From the NCBI RefSeq assembly GCF_014145675.1, contig NZ_JACGZW010000001.1:310001-374000 (forward strand): a stretch of 64,000 nt of DNA. Direction: 5' to 3'. This DNA is from Amycolatopsis dendrobii. GTDB lineage: Bacteria; Actinomycetota; Actinomycetes; Mycobacteriales; Pseudonocardiaceae. The first letter of the stretch is position 1, and the number at the start of each line of letters is the position of its first letter. Positions 1 to 8,900 of the stretch are shown piece after piece. The notes beneath the pieces are model-generated. The model searched no databases, was not told the origin of the DNA, and saw only the letters and a program-made list of their open reading frames with translations. The position numbers and the translations under genes were made by a program.

Positions 1-350
1 TTCGTCCCCGGCGGTCCGCACCGTTGCCGCCGCGGACCGAGGTCGAGCAGACCGTGCTGCGGGTGTGGCAGGAAGTCCTCGCCGACCCCTGGGTCGACGT
101 CGGGAGCAATTTCTTCGATGCCGGCGGGACGTCGTTCCTGCTGCTGGACGTCGCCGTGCGGCTGGAGGCAGAGCTCGGCGTCGAGGTCCCGGTGCTGACC
201 TTGCTGGAGCATCCCACGGTCGCCGCGGCCGCCCAGCAGCTCACCGCCTCCGGCGAGGACGACTCCGCGCCGGCCGAGGACCGCGTCGCGAAACAGCGGG
301 CGGCGATGGCGAGGATGCGGCAGCGGCGCGTCGGACAGGACGGCGCGTGA
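1..350 (+). CDS. C-terminal carrier-protein domain of an NRPS/PKS protein (5' truncated by window edge)
   Basis: The reading frame is open from base 3, so the gene starts upstream of the window. About 115 residues are visible and form one phosphopantetheine carrier domain. The attachment serine lies in FFDAGGTSFLLL, where the usual GG(D/H)S reads GGTS. The tail after the domain is short, charged and rich in Arg/Met, as is common at C-terminal docking ends of modular synthases. The stop codon TGA overlaps the ATG of the PKS gene (TGATG), so the two are translationally coupled. It presumably delivers the starter or first aminoacyl/acyl unit to the following KS domain; that is inference from gene order. 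Whether the missing upstream part is an adenylation, ligase or PKS module cannot be told. Confidence 0.85.
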   Translation, partial: RPRRSAPLPPRTEVEQTVLRVWQEVLADPWVDVGSNFFDAGGTSFLLLDVAVRLEAELGVEVPVLTLLEHPTVAAAAQQLTASGEDDSAPAEDRVAKQRAAMARMRQRRVGQDGA

Positions 351-3300
351 TGCAGGACGCCATCGCGATAACCGGCATGGCCGGGCGCTTCCCCGGTGCT
401 GGGGACGTCGACCAGTACTGGCGCAACATCCGGACCTCGACCGAGTCGATCTCCTTCTACACCAAAGACGAACTGCGTGCGGAGGGGTTCGACGAGGAGA
501 CCCTCGCGAATCCGGATTTCGTGGCGGCCGGTGGCGAACTCGCCGGCAGTTCGCTCTTCGACGCGGCCTATTTCGGCTACTCGCCGCGCGAGGCCGAGCT
601 GATCGACCCGCAGCAGCGCGTGTTCCTCGAATGCGCGAGCGCCGCGCTGGAGCGGGCCAACGTGGTGCCGAATCCGCGGCTGCGCGTCGGCGTGCTCGGC
701 GGCGCAGGGATGAACACCTACCTGGTGCAAAACGTACTGGCGCATCCCGAGCTGATCGACCCGGCACTCGCGCCGCAGGTCATCATCAGCAACGACAAGG
801 ACTACCTGGCCCTGCGCGTGGCGTACAAGCTCGGCCTGCAAGGTCCTGCGCTGACGGTCCAGACCAGCTGTTCGTCCTCGCTGGCGGCGGTTCACCTGGG
901 TTGTCGGATGCTGCTGACCTACGACTGCGACGTCGTTCTAGCGGGTGGTGCCACCGTCTCGTCGCCGCAGCGGCGCGGGTACGTCTACCAGCGAGGCGGC
1001 GTAGCGTCGCCGGACGGGCACTGCCGGGCCTTCGACGCTCGCGCCGATGGGCTCGCCCCCGGCTCAGGCGTCGGCGTCGTCGTGCTGAAACGCTTGGAGG
1101 AGGCGCTCGAGAACCGGGATGTGATCCACGCCGTGATCCGCGGCTCGGCGCTCAACAACGACGGATCGGCCAAGGTCGGGTTCACTGCGCCGAGCGTGGC
1201 TCTGCAGGCCGAAGCGGTCGCCGAAGCCCTCGCCTCGGCCGGGGTTGACGCGGCGTCGATCGGCTACGTCGAGGCACACGGCACCGCGACGCGGCTCGGC
1301 GACCCGATCGAGGTCGCCGCGCTCACCCGCGCGTTCCGCCGCACCAGCACGGCGACCGGATTCTGTGCGCTCGGCTCGGTGAAGACGAACATCGGACACC
1401 TCGACGCCGCCGCCGGCGTGGCCGGGCTGATCAAGACCGCGATGGCGCTGCGCCACCGGGAACTCCCGCCGAGCCTCAACTTCGAGCAGCCCAATCCGCA
1501 CATCGACTTCGCCGGCAGCCCGTTCTTCGTCAACGTCGCCGCTCGTCCCTGGGAGGCGGACGGACCGCGCCGGGCGGGGGTCAGCGCGTTCGGGCTCGGC
1601 GGTACGAATGTCCATGTGGTTCTGGAGGAAGCGCCCCCGCGTCCGGAACCCGAGCCGTCGCCCTGGCCCCAGCTGCTGCTCAGCTCGGCCCGCTCGCCCG
1701 CCGCGCTGAGCGCGGCGCGCACCGAACTCGCCGATCATCTGGCCGCGCGTCCCGGCGTCGCGTTGGCGGACGTCGCGCATACCCTGCTCCGCGGGCGGCA
1801 GCCGCATCCACACCGGCTCGCGACCGTCGCCGCGGACGCGGCGGAAGCAATCGATCTGCTGCGGGACCCCGCTGCGGGAGTCGAGGCGGGCACTGCGGAC
1901 CTGATCTTTCTGTTCCCCGGCGTGACGGAAGTGCCCAGGGGAGCCGGGAGCGAGCTGTATCGCCGGTACGGGGTGTTCCGTGAGGCGATCGACGAGTGCC
2001 GGCCGCAGGCGGACGTGCTGTTCACCGGGCCGTCCCGGCCGAGGGACGCGGCGGTCGCCACGTTCGCGTCGAGCTACGCACTTGCCCGGTTGCTGCTGTC
2101 GTGGGGGCTGGCGCCGCGTGCGATGGTCGGCCACAGCATGGGGGAGTACGTTGCCGCGGTCCTGGCCGGCGTGCTTCCGACGGCCGACGCGCTCCGGCTG
2201 GTCTTGCTGCGGTACGAGCTGCTCGAGCGGATTCCGTCCGGTGCGATGCTCAGCGTGCCGTTGTCCGAAAAGGACATTCGTCCGCTGCTGCGCGAGGATC
2301 TCGACGTCGCTGCGGTGAACACTGCCGGATCCACCGTGGTGTCCGGGCCGGTGGCCGCGATCGAGCGACTGGAATTCGAAGCGAAGGAACGCGGTGCGGA
2401 CCCGGTCCGGCTGCGCGTGCCGGTCGCGACGCATTCCGCTCTGCTCGAACCGGTTCTCGGCGAGTTCGCGGCCGCGGTCGCCTCGACACCCTTCGCCGAA
2501 CCACGCCTGCCTTACGTTTCGTCGTTGACCGGCACCTGGGCCGACGCGGCCGAGGTGTGCCGCGACGAGTACTGGGTGCGGCAGTTCCGCGAAACCGTGC
2601 GATTCGCCGACGCACTCGACACCTTGCCTCCCGACGCCGTCGCCGTCGAGGTCGGGCCCGGCCGTGCGCTCGCTTCGCTCGCCCGGGCACACGGCCGGTT
2701 TCCGTGCTGGCCGCTGCTGCCGACTCGCCGCGCCCGCTCGGAAATGACCGAGTTTCTCGGCGCGGTCGGCCAGCTCTGGCAGTCCGGTGCCGACCTCTCC
2801 GCCGCGGAGATCGCCGCAGACGAGACCCGCGCTTACGCCGAGCTGCCGACATACCCGTTCGAACGGCAGTCCTACTGGCTCGGCGCCGGCCGTGCAGCGG
2901 CCGCCGAAGAGGGGATCCGCTACGCGTCGCCGCTTTGGCGCCGGGCGCCGTTGCAGCCGACGGCTCGCGAAGACACGACCTACCTCGTGCTCGCCGACGG
3001 AGCCGCGGGCACCGAGGTCGCTCGTATGCTGCCCGGCCGGGTCGAATTGGTCACCGCGGGCGTGGACTTCGCGCGTGGCGACGTCGAGGACTACGTCAAG
3101 GTGCTGAAGTCGCTCGACGTCCCGCCGACCGACATTGTGCACGCCTGGCACGACGACGGCGGCTTGCTCGGCCAGGCGTACGACGCTTTGCGGTTGCCCG
3201 GGCCCGACCGGACCTGGCGGCTCGTCGACCGCGTCCACGACGTCACCGGCACCGAGGCCTTGCTGCCCGGCCCCGACGGAGCCGTCGACCACACCGTCGA

Positions 3301-4252
3301 TGTCGACCCCGCCGACCCCGCGGCGGCAGTCCGGGAAATCGGCGGCGGCAACGACCCGGTCGTGGCGTACCGCGGCGTGTATCGCTGGACTCGTTCTGTC
3401 GAGCCGGTCGCCCTCACCGTGCCTGGCGAGAGTGCACTGCGTTCCGGCGGGCTGTACGTGCTGTCCCGCGACAGCGCAGTGTTCGGCGAACACCTCGCCG
3501 ACCGCTGCGGAGCGAAGGTGGTGATCCTCGACGCCGGCACCGAGACGGCGATGCTGCGGAGCATCCGGGACGTCAGGGCGCGGCACGGCGCGATCGACGG
3601 CGTGATCCTACCTGCGCGATTGCTCGATCCGTACGCGCTCGCCGAAGCGCTCGGCGGCGGCGATCCGTTGTGCATACTGCATTCCGGCCCCGAGATCCCC
3701 GCGCCGATCGAGACCGCCGTCCGCGCGCTCAACCGGGAGGGCGGCCGCTGGCTCGTGGTGAGCTGGGACGGCAGCGTGGGGCCGGACGACGTCGGCGACG
3801 TCCTGGAGCGGGTCGCGGCAGTCCCGGAGCACGGGGTGCTCTTCGTGTCCCGCCCCGGCGGCCGGCAACGAGAAAACGCCGCCGGGTCCCCGGAAGAGCA
3901 CAGCTCGCGGCACGGCCGCCCGTCGTTGCCGACCCCGTACCTGGCCGCTCGCAACGACATCGAGGCCGAGCTGGTCGGCATCTGGGAGGAGGTCACCGGG
4001 ATCGCCCCTCTCGGCGTGCACGACGACTTCTTCGCCCTGGGCGGCCATTCGCTGATGGGAACTCAGGTCGTCGCCCGTCTGCGTGCCGCGTTCGGCGTCG
4101 ACTTCCCGCTGGCCCGGCTGTTCGACTCGCCGACGATCGCCGAGATGGCCCAGGTCGTCGTGCGGCTCGCGGCCGAAGCGGACGACACCGGCCTGGAAGC
4201 GCTGCTGGCTGAGATCGAACTGTCCTCCGACGACCCTGCTGCTGATGGGTGA
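350..4252 (+). CDS. type I polyketide synthase, KS-AT-(degenerate KR-like)-ACP
   Basis: A single PKS extension module of 1300 aa. The ketosynthase spans about residues 1-425, with catalytic Cys174 in TSCSSS, His310 in HGTATRLGD and His350 in KTNIGH. The KS resembles those of NRPS/PKS hybrids (FDAAYFGYSPREAELIDPQ). The acyltransferase spans about 500-860 with nucleophile Ser596 in GHSMGEY; malonyl use is likely but not certain. Residues about 890-1190 look like a ketoreductase structural plus Rossmann region, but no GxGGxG dinucleotide motif or catalytic Tyr is recognisable. This part is probably inactive, leaving a beta-keto product. The ACP near the C-terminus has Ser1234 in LGGHSLMG. The ATG at 350 overlaps the upstream stop. 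The NRPS gene follows after 7 bp, so the two proteins should act consecutively. Confidence 0.93.
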   Translation: MQDAIAITGMAGRFPGAGDVDQYWRNIRTSTESISFYTKDELRAEGFDEETLANPDFVAAGGELAGSSLFDAAYFGYSPREAELIDPQQRVFLECASAALERANVVPNPRLRVGVLGGAGMNTYLVQNVLAHPELIDPALAPQVIISNDKDYLALRVAYKLGLQGPALTVQTSCSSSLAAVHLGCRMLLTYDCDVVLAGGATVSSPQRRGYVYQRGGVASPDGHCRAFDARADGLAPGSGVGVVVLKRLEEALENRDVIHAVIRGSALNNDGSAKVGFTAPSVALQAEAVAEALASAGVDAASIGYVEAHGTATRLGDPIEVAALTRAFRRTSTATGFCALGSVKTNIGHLDAAAGVAGLIKTAMALRHRELPPSLNFEQPNPHIDFAGSPFFVNVAARPWEADGPRRAGVSAFGLGGTNVHVVLEEAPPRPEPEPSPWPQLLLSSARSPAALSAARTELADHLAARPGVALADVAHTLLRGRQPHPHRLATVAADAAEAIDLLRDPAAGVEAGTADLIFLFPGVTEVPRGAGSELYRRYGVFREAIDECRPQADVLFTGPSRPRDAAVATFASSYALARLLLSWGLAPRAMVGHSMGEYVAAVLAGVLPTADALRLVLLRYELLERIPSGAMLSVPLSEKDIRPLLREDLDVAAVNTAGSTVVSGPVAAIERLEFEAKERGADPVRLRVPVATHSALLEPVLGEFAAAVASTPFAEPRLPYVSSLTGTWADAAEVCRDEYWVRQFRETVRFADALDTLPPDAVAVEVGPGRALASLARAHGRFPCWPLLPTRRARSEMTEFLGAVGQLWQSGADLSAAEIAADETRAYAELPTYPFERQSYWLGAGRAAAAEEGIRYASPLWRRAPLQPTAREDTTYLVLADGAAGTEVARMLPGRVELVTAGVDFARGDVEDYVKVLKSLDVPPTDIVHAWHDDGGLLGQAYDALRLPGPDRTWRLVDRVHDVTGTEALLPGPDGAVDHTVDVDPADPAAAVREIGGGNDPVVAYRGVYRWTRSVEPVALTVPGESALRSGGLYVLSRDSAVFGEHLADRCGAKVVILDAGTETAMLRSIRDVRARHGAIDGVILPARLLDPYALAEALGGGDPLCILHSGPEIPAPIETAVRALNREGGRWLVVSWDGSVGPDDVGDVLERVAAVPEHGVLFVSRPGGRQRENAAGSPEEHSSRHGRPSLPTPYLAARNDIEAELVGIWEEVTGIAPLGVHDDFFALGGHSLMGTQVVARLRAAFGVDFPLARLFDSPTIAEMAQVVVRLAAEADDTGLEALLAEIELSSDDPAADG

Positions 4253-4259
4253 ACCCGAC

Positions 4260-7200
4260 ATGACGACAACGCCCCGCGACCCCGAGCTCGACCGGCGGAT
4301 CGCCGCGCTTTCCCCTCGTCAGCAGGAACTGCTGATGCGACGGTTGCGCGAGCACCGCGCGACTGCGCCGGACGAACCGCCGATTGTGCGGCGTCCGGTG
4401 ACCCGCGCGCCGCTGTCGTACGCGCAGCACCGGCTTTGGTTCGTCGACCAGCTTGACCCGGGCACGCCGCATTACAACGTCGCAATCGCCGTGCCGGTCC
4501 GCGGCGCTGTCGACACCGATGTGCTGCAGCAGGCCGTCGACGACCTGGTCCGCCGCCACGAAGCGCTGCGTACCACGTTCGAACTCGACGACGAGACACC
4601 GGTTCAGGTGGTCCACGAGCACGTCGCCGTGCCGTTGGCCGTCCGGGACCTCCACCGCGAGGACGACGTCCAGGAAGCGGTGGGCGAGTTCTCCCGGCAG
4701 CCCTACGACCTCGCCGCCGGGCCGCTGGTCCGGTTCCTCGTGCTGCGGCTCGGCGAGCGGGAGCACGTGCTGGGCATCGCGATGCACCACATCGTCTCCG
4801 ACGCGCGGTCGATCGAGATCGTGCTGCGCGAGCTCGGTGCGGCCTACGAGGCGTTGCGCCGCGGAATCGTCGGGGCGTTGCCCGAACCCGACCTGCAGTA
4901 CGCGGATTTCGCCCTCTGGCAACGGGAAAAGCTGCAGGGGGAGGTTCTCGAACGCCAGACCGGGTACTGGCGGCTGCAACTGGCCGGGGAACTGCCGCCG
5001 CTGCAGCTGCCGGCCGACCGTGCCCGGCCCGCCGAACCGCTGTTCACCGGCAAGCAGCGGCTGCACGAGCTGCCCGCTGAGGTCAGCGCACGGCTGCATG
5101 CCCTGACAGCCGAAGAGCGCACCACGCCGTTCGCGCTGTTCTTCACCGCGATCGCTGCGCTGCTGCATCGCTACACCGGGCAGGACGACCTGGTCGTCGG
5201 CGCGCCCATCTCGAATCGCTCGCGCACCGAGCTCGAAGGCACTGTCGGGTATCTCGGGAACACCCTTGGGCTGCGCGCCGACCTCAGCGGCGAGCCGACG
5301 TTCCGGGACGCCCTGCGCCGCAACCACAAGGTCGTCTTCGACGCCCTCGCGAATCAGGATCTGCCGTTCGACAAGGTTGTCGAGCTCGCTCAGCCTGAGC
5401 GCGACTTGAACCGCACTCCGCTGGTACAGGTCATGTTCGTGTACCACACCGACGAGAACCGCGCGGACGAGGCGGCAGGACGGGAACTGAGCATCGGTGC
5501 GCCGTTGGTGATCGACAACGGCACGGCCAAGTTCGACCTCACGTTCAGCGTGCGCCATCGAGACGGCGCGACCCTCCTGGCGCTCGAATACTCCACCGAG
5601 TTGTTCGATCCGGCGACGATCGACCGGCTCGTCGGGCACTGGGAAACGCTGCTGGGCGCGGCAGCCGCCGATCCGGACACTCCGATCGGACGGCTGCCGC
5701 TGCTCGCCGAGGCTGAACGACGCACCATCATCGAGAGCTGGAACGCGACGGCTGCGCCGTTTCCCGAGCAGTCCTGTCTGCATGAGCTGATCGAGGAGAA
5801 CGCCGCGGCGAGCCCCGGCGCTGTCGCCGCCGCCGACGGGTCCCGCACCCTGACCTATCGCGAACTGGACGAGCGGGCGAACCGGCTCGCCCGCCACCTG
5901 CGCACGTTGGGCGCCCGACCGGACGTCCCGGTCGCCGTGCGCCTGGACAAGTCGGTGGACGTGGCGGTAGCGCTGCTCGGCATCCTGAAGTCCGGCAGCC
6001 CTTACCTGCCGCTGGATCCGGCAGGCCCGGCGGCCCGGACCGAGCACATGCTCGCCGAAGCGGAAGTGCCGGTGCTGCTCACGCGCGCCGGACTGCCCGG
6101 CCGTGGCGTCCCTGAGACGTTGACGACGGTGTTGATCGACGAGGACTGGCCGGTGATCGAGCAGCGGTCCGCTGCCAAGCCCGATGTGGCGGTGACCGCC
6201 GGGGATCTCGCATACGTCATCTATACCTCGGGGTCGACTGGGACGCCGAAGGGCGTGATGGTCGACCACCGCGGGCGTGTCAACAACTTCCACGACTTCA
6301 ATACGCGGTTCGCCGTCGGAGCCGGCGACGCCGTGCTTGCGCTCGCCTCCTTGACGTTCGACATGTCCGCCTACGACGTCCTCGGCACGCTCATGGCGGG
6401 TGCCCGGATTGTTTTTCCGGCCCCGGGGGCTGACCGGGACCCGGCGGACTGGCTGGAGCGGATGCGGGCCGAGCGGGTGACGGTATGGCATTCCGTGCCC
6501 GCGCTGCTGGAGATGCTCGTCGAGTATCTGGAGGCCGAAGGCGCCACCCTGCCCGATCTCCGGCTGGTGCTGCTCGGCGGCGATTGGGTCCCGCGCACGC
6601 TCCCAGCGCGGATTCGCGCGGCCGCGCCCGGAGCGCGGGTCGTCGTCATGGGCGGTGCCACCGAGGTGTCGATGGACTCGACTATCCACGAGTTGCGCCC
6701 GGACGACGAAACCATCCCGTACGGCAGGCCGATGGCCAATCAGCGCGCCTACGTTCTCGATTCGCGTCTCCAACCCGTCCCGGTCGGCGTCGCCGGCGAT
6801 CTCTACCTCGCCGGGGTCGGCGTCGGCCGCGGGTACCTCGCGAATCCCGAACTCACTGCCCAGAAGTTCCTCGAAAGCCCGCTGCCGGAGGAACCCGGCC
6901 GGATCTATCGGACCGGCGATCTGGCCCGCTACCGCGCGGACGGCAACCTCGAACTTCTCGGCCGCTCCGACTTCCAGATCAAGATCCGCGGCTGGCGCAT
7001 CGAACCCGGAGAGATAGAGGCCGTCGTGCGGGAGCACGCCGCGGTCAAGGACTGCCTGGTCGTCGCGCAGACCGTCGGCAACGGGACGAAACGGCTCGTC
7101 GGCTACCTGCTGCCGAGGGGCCCGCTCGACCTCGCAGACGTGCGGGACTGGACGGAGGCGCGACTGCCGGATTACCTGGTGCCCTCGGCGTTCGTCGTCC

Positions 7201-8900
7201 TCGACCGGCTTCCGCTGACCGCCAACGGCAAAGTGGACCTGCGGAACCTGCCGAGCCCCGCCGCGGCCCAGGACGCGCCGCCGGTCGAGCCGCGGAGCGG
7301 CGCGGAGCGGACGCTCGCGGAAATCTGGCAGGAGTTGCTCGGCGGCGTCCAGATCGGGATCGACGACAACTTTTTCGCGTTGGGCGGCGACTCGATCAAG
7401 ACCATCCAGACCATCGCCCGGGCGAAGAAACGCGGGTTGCGGCTGACCCCGCGCCAACTGTTCCAGCACCAGACGATCCGGGATCTGGCCGCCGTCGCGG
7501 AGACCGTCGAACCGCAGCCGGCGGCGGCAGCAGCGCTTCTGCCCGCTGAAACGCTCGCGAGACTCCGTGCCGAGCACGAGGATTTCGAGGACGCGTACCC
7601 GCTTCCGCCGATGCAGCGCGTGATGTACGAGCAGGCGGTGCACGAGCCGCCGGAAGGGCTCTACATCATCCACGCCGACTATTTCTTCACCCCTGGCGGA
7701 CTTGACACCGGACTGCTTGTCCAGGCGTGGCAAGCGGTGATTGACCGTTATCCCGTGCTGCGCAGCACTTTCCACGCAGACGGTCTCGACGAGCCGGTCC
7801 AGGTGGTGCACCGCACGGCGAGCGTCGTGGTCGAACGGCACGACCTGCGCGGCATGACGACCGAAGAGCAGTTGCGGCGGCAGGACGAAATCGTCTCCGA
7901 CGACCGCCGCCGCGGGTATGACTTGACCCGCGCGCCCCTCGTGCGGCTGCTTCTGCTGCGGCTAGACGACGATGCTTGCAAGTACATCAGCTCGAACCAC
8001 CACATCGTGCTCGACGGCTGGTCGCGGGCGATCGTGCAGCAGGAAGTCTTCGCCGTCTACGAAGCGCTTCGCCGTGGCGAGCGGGCCGCCTTGCCGCCGT
8101 TCCGGCCTTTCCGCGACTACATCTCCTGGGTGCGCGCACAAGACACCGCTGGCGCCCGCGAAACCTGGGCGCGCTACCTGGCTGGTTTCACCGAGCCGAC
8201 GCCGTTGGTCGCGGCACGCGGCGTCCCCGACCCTGCCCGGACCGGACCGTTCGCCAAACAGAGCATCGCGCTCGACGCGGATGCCGCCGCGCGTCTCGAC
8301 CGGTTCACGCGTACGCACCAGATCACGCAGAACACCGTGATGCAGGCGGCGTGGTCGCTGCTGATGTGCCGCTACACCGGCCGTCGCGACGTCGTGCTCG
8401 GCGTGGTGTCGTCCGGACGCACCACCGAACTCGACGAGATCGACACGGTCGTCGGCCTGTGCGTCAACGCGCTGCCGGTGCGGACCGTGGCCGATCCGGA
8501 AGAGCCCCTGCTGCCGTTCCTCATCCGCCAGCAGCAGGAACAGGTCGAGCTGCGCGAACTCGACCACACTCCGCTGGCGGAGATCAGCGGCGTGCTCGGG
8601 TTCGCCGGCGCGCCGTTCGAGACGATCATGGTCTACGAGAACTATCCGTGGGACGGTTCGCTGGTCGCGCTGGCCGACCGGGTGTCGTTCGACCATCCGT
8701 TGTGCCGGCCGGACTATCAGCTCGCGCAGTTCGAATACCCGCTGAGGGTCGAGGTCGCACCCGGCATCCCGCTGCTGATCATGCATTACTACACCGACTC
8801 GTTCGCCCATGCGGCGATCTCCGAGATGCTTGCCGACTGGGCGGCCGCGATCGACCTGATGGTCCGCGACCCGCGACAGCCGCTCGGGAGTTTGCTGTGA
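4260..8900 (+). CDS. nonribosomal peptide synthetase, C-A-PCP-C
   Basis: A 1546-aa NRPS. The N-terminal 40 residues form a charged helical linker. The first condensation domain (about 40-480) has HH at 176-177 in HHIVSDA, so the Gly after Asp of the usual HHxxxDG is Ala. The adenylation domain (about 490-960) has YTSGSTGTPKG near 655 and a GGATE motif. Its specificity pocket begins Asp701, Met702, Tyr705, which I cannot assign to a substrate. The PCP serine is Ser1045 in LGGDSIK. The protein ends in a second full condensation-type domain (about 1105-1546) with HHIVLDG at 1247, and there is no thioesterase or reductase. The ATG at 4260 follows GGGTGA; an ATG at 4245 in frame is an alternative. 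The last domain may release the product onto a free nucleophile or pass it to a synthetase outside the window. Confidence 0.93.
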   Translation: MTTTPRDPELDRRIAALSPRQQELLMRRLREHRATAPDEPPIVRRPVTRAPLSYAQHRLWFVDQLDPGTPHYNVAIAVPVRGAVDTDVLQQAVDDLVRRHEALRTTFELDDETPVQVVHEHVAVPLAVRDLHREDDVQEAVGEFSRQPYDLAAGPLVRFLVLRLGEREHVLGIAMHHIVSDARSIEIVLRELGAAYEALRRGIVGALPEPDLQYADFALWQREKLQGEVLERQTGYWRLQLAGELPPLQLPADRARPAEPLFTGKQRLHELPAEVSARLHALTAEERTTPFALFFTAIAALLHRYTGQDDLVVGAPISNRSRTELEGTVGYLGNTLGLRADLSGEPTFRDALRRNHKVVFDALANQDLPFDKVVELAQPERDLNRTPLVQVMFVYHTDENRADEAAGRELSIGAPLVIDNGTAKFDLTFSVRHRDGATLLALEYSTELFDPATIDRLVGHWETLLGAAAADPDTPIGRLPLLAEAERRTIIESWNATAAPFPEQSCLHELIEENAAASPGAVAAADGSRTLTYRELDERANRLARHLRTLGARPDVPVAVRLDKSVDVAVALLGILKSGSPYLPLDPAGPAARTEHMLAEAEVPVLLTRAGLPGRGVPETLTTVLIDEDWPVIEQRSAAKPDVAVTAGDLAYVIYTSGSTGTPKGVMVDHRGRVNNFHDFNTRFAVGAGDAVLALASLTFDMSAYDVLGTLMAGARIVFPAPGADRDPADWLERMRAERVTVWHSVPALLEMLVEYLEAEGATLPDLRLVLLGGDWVPRTLPARIRAAAPGARVVVMGGATEVSMDSTIHELRPDDETIPYGRPMANQRAYVLDSRLQPVPVGVAGDLYLAGVGVGRGYLANPELTAQKFLESPLPEEPGRIYRTGDLARYRADGNLELLGRSDFQIKIRGWRIEPGEIEAVVREHAAVKDCLVVAQTVGNGTKRLVGYLLPRGPLDLADVRDWTEARLPDYLVPSAFVVLDRLPLTANGKVDLRNLPSPAAAQDAPPVEPRSGAERTLAEIWQELLGGVQIGIDDNFFALGGDSIKTIQTIARAKKRGLRLTPRQLFQHQTIRDLAAVAETVEPQPAAAAALLPAETLARLRAEHEDFEDAYPLPPMQRVMYEQAVHEPPEGLYIIHADYFFTPGGLDTGLLVQAWQAVIDRYPVLRSTFHADGLDEPVQVVHRTASVVVERHDLRGMTTEEQLRRQDEIVSDDRRRGYDLTRAPLVRLLLLRLDDDACKYISSNHHIVLDGWSRAIVQQEVFAVYEALRRGERAALPPFRPFRDYISWVRAQDTAGARETWARYLAGFTEPTPLVAARGVPDPARTGPFAKQSIALDADAAARLDRFTRTHQITQNTVMQAAWSLLMCRYTGRRDVVLGVVSSGRTTELDEIDTVVGLCVNALPVRTVADPEEPLLPFLIRQQQEQVELRELDHTPLAEISGVLGFAGAPFETIMVYENYPWDGSLVALADRVSFDHPLCRPDYQLAQFEYPLRVEVAPGIPLLIMHYYTDSFAHAAISEMLADWAAAIDLMVRDPRQPLGSLL

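Noticed and set aside
3993-7841. 1282-codon open frame on the minus strand
   Set aside because: It is a shadow of the PKS/NRPS genes on the plus strand: high-GC third positions leave the antisense frame open. It has no domain features and is rich in Arg/His/Gly.
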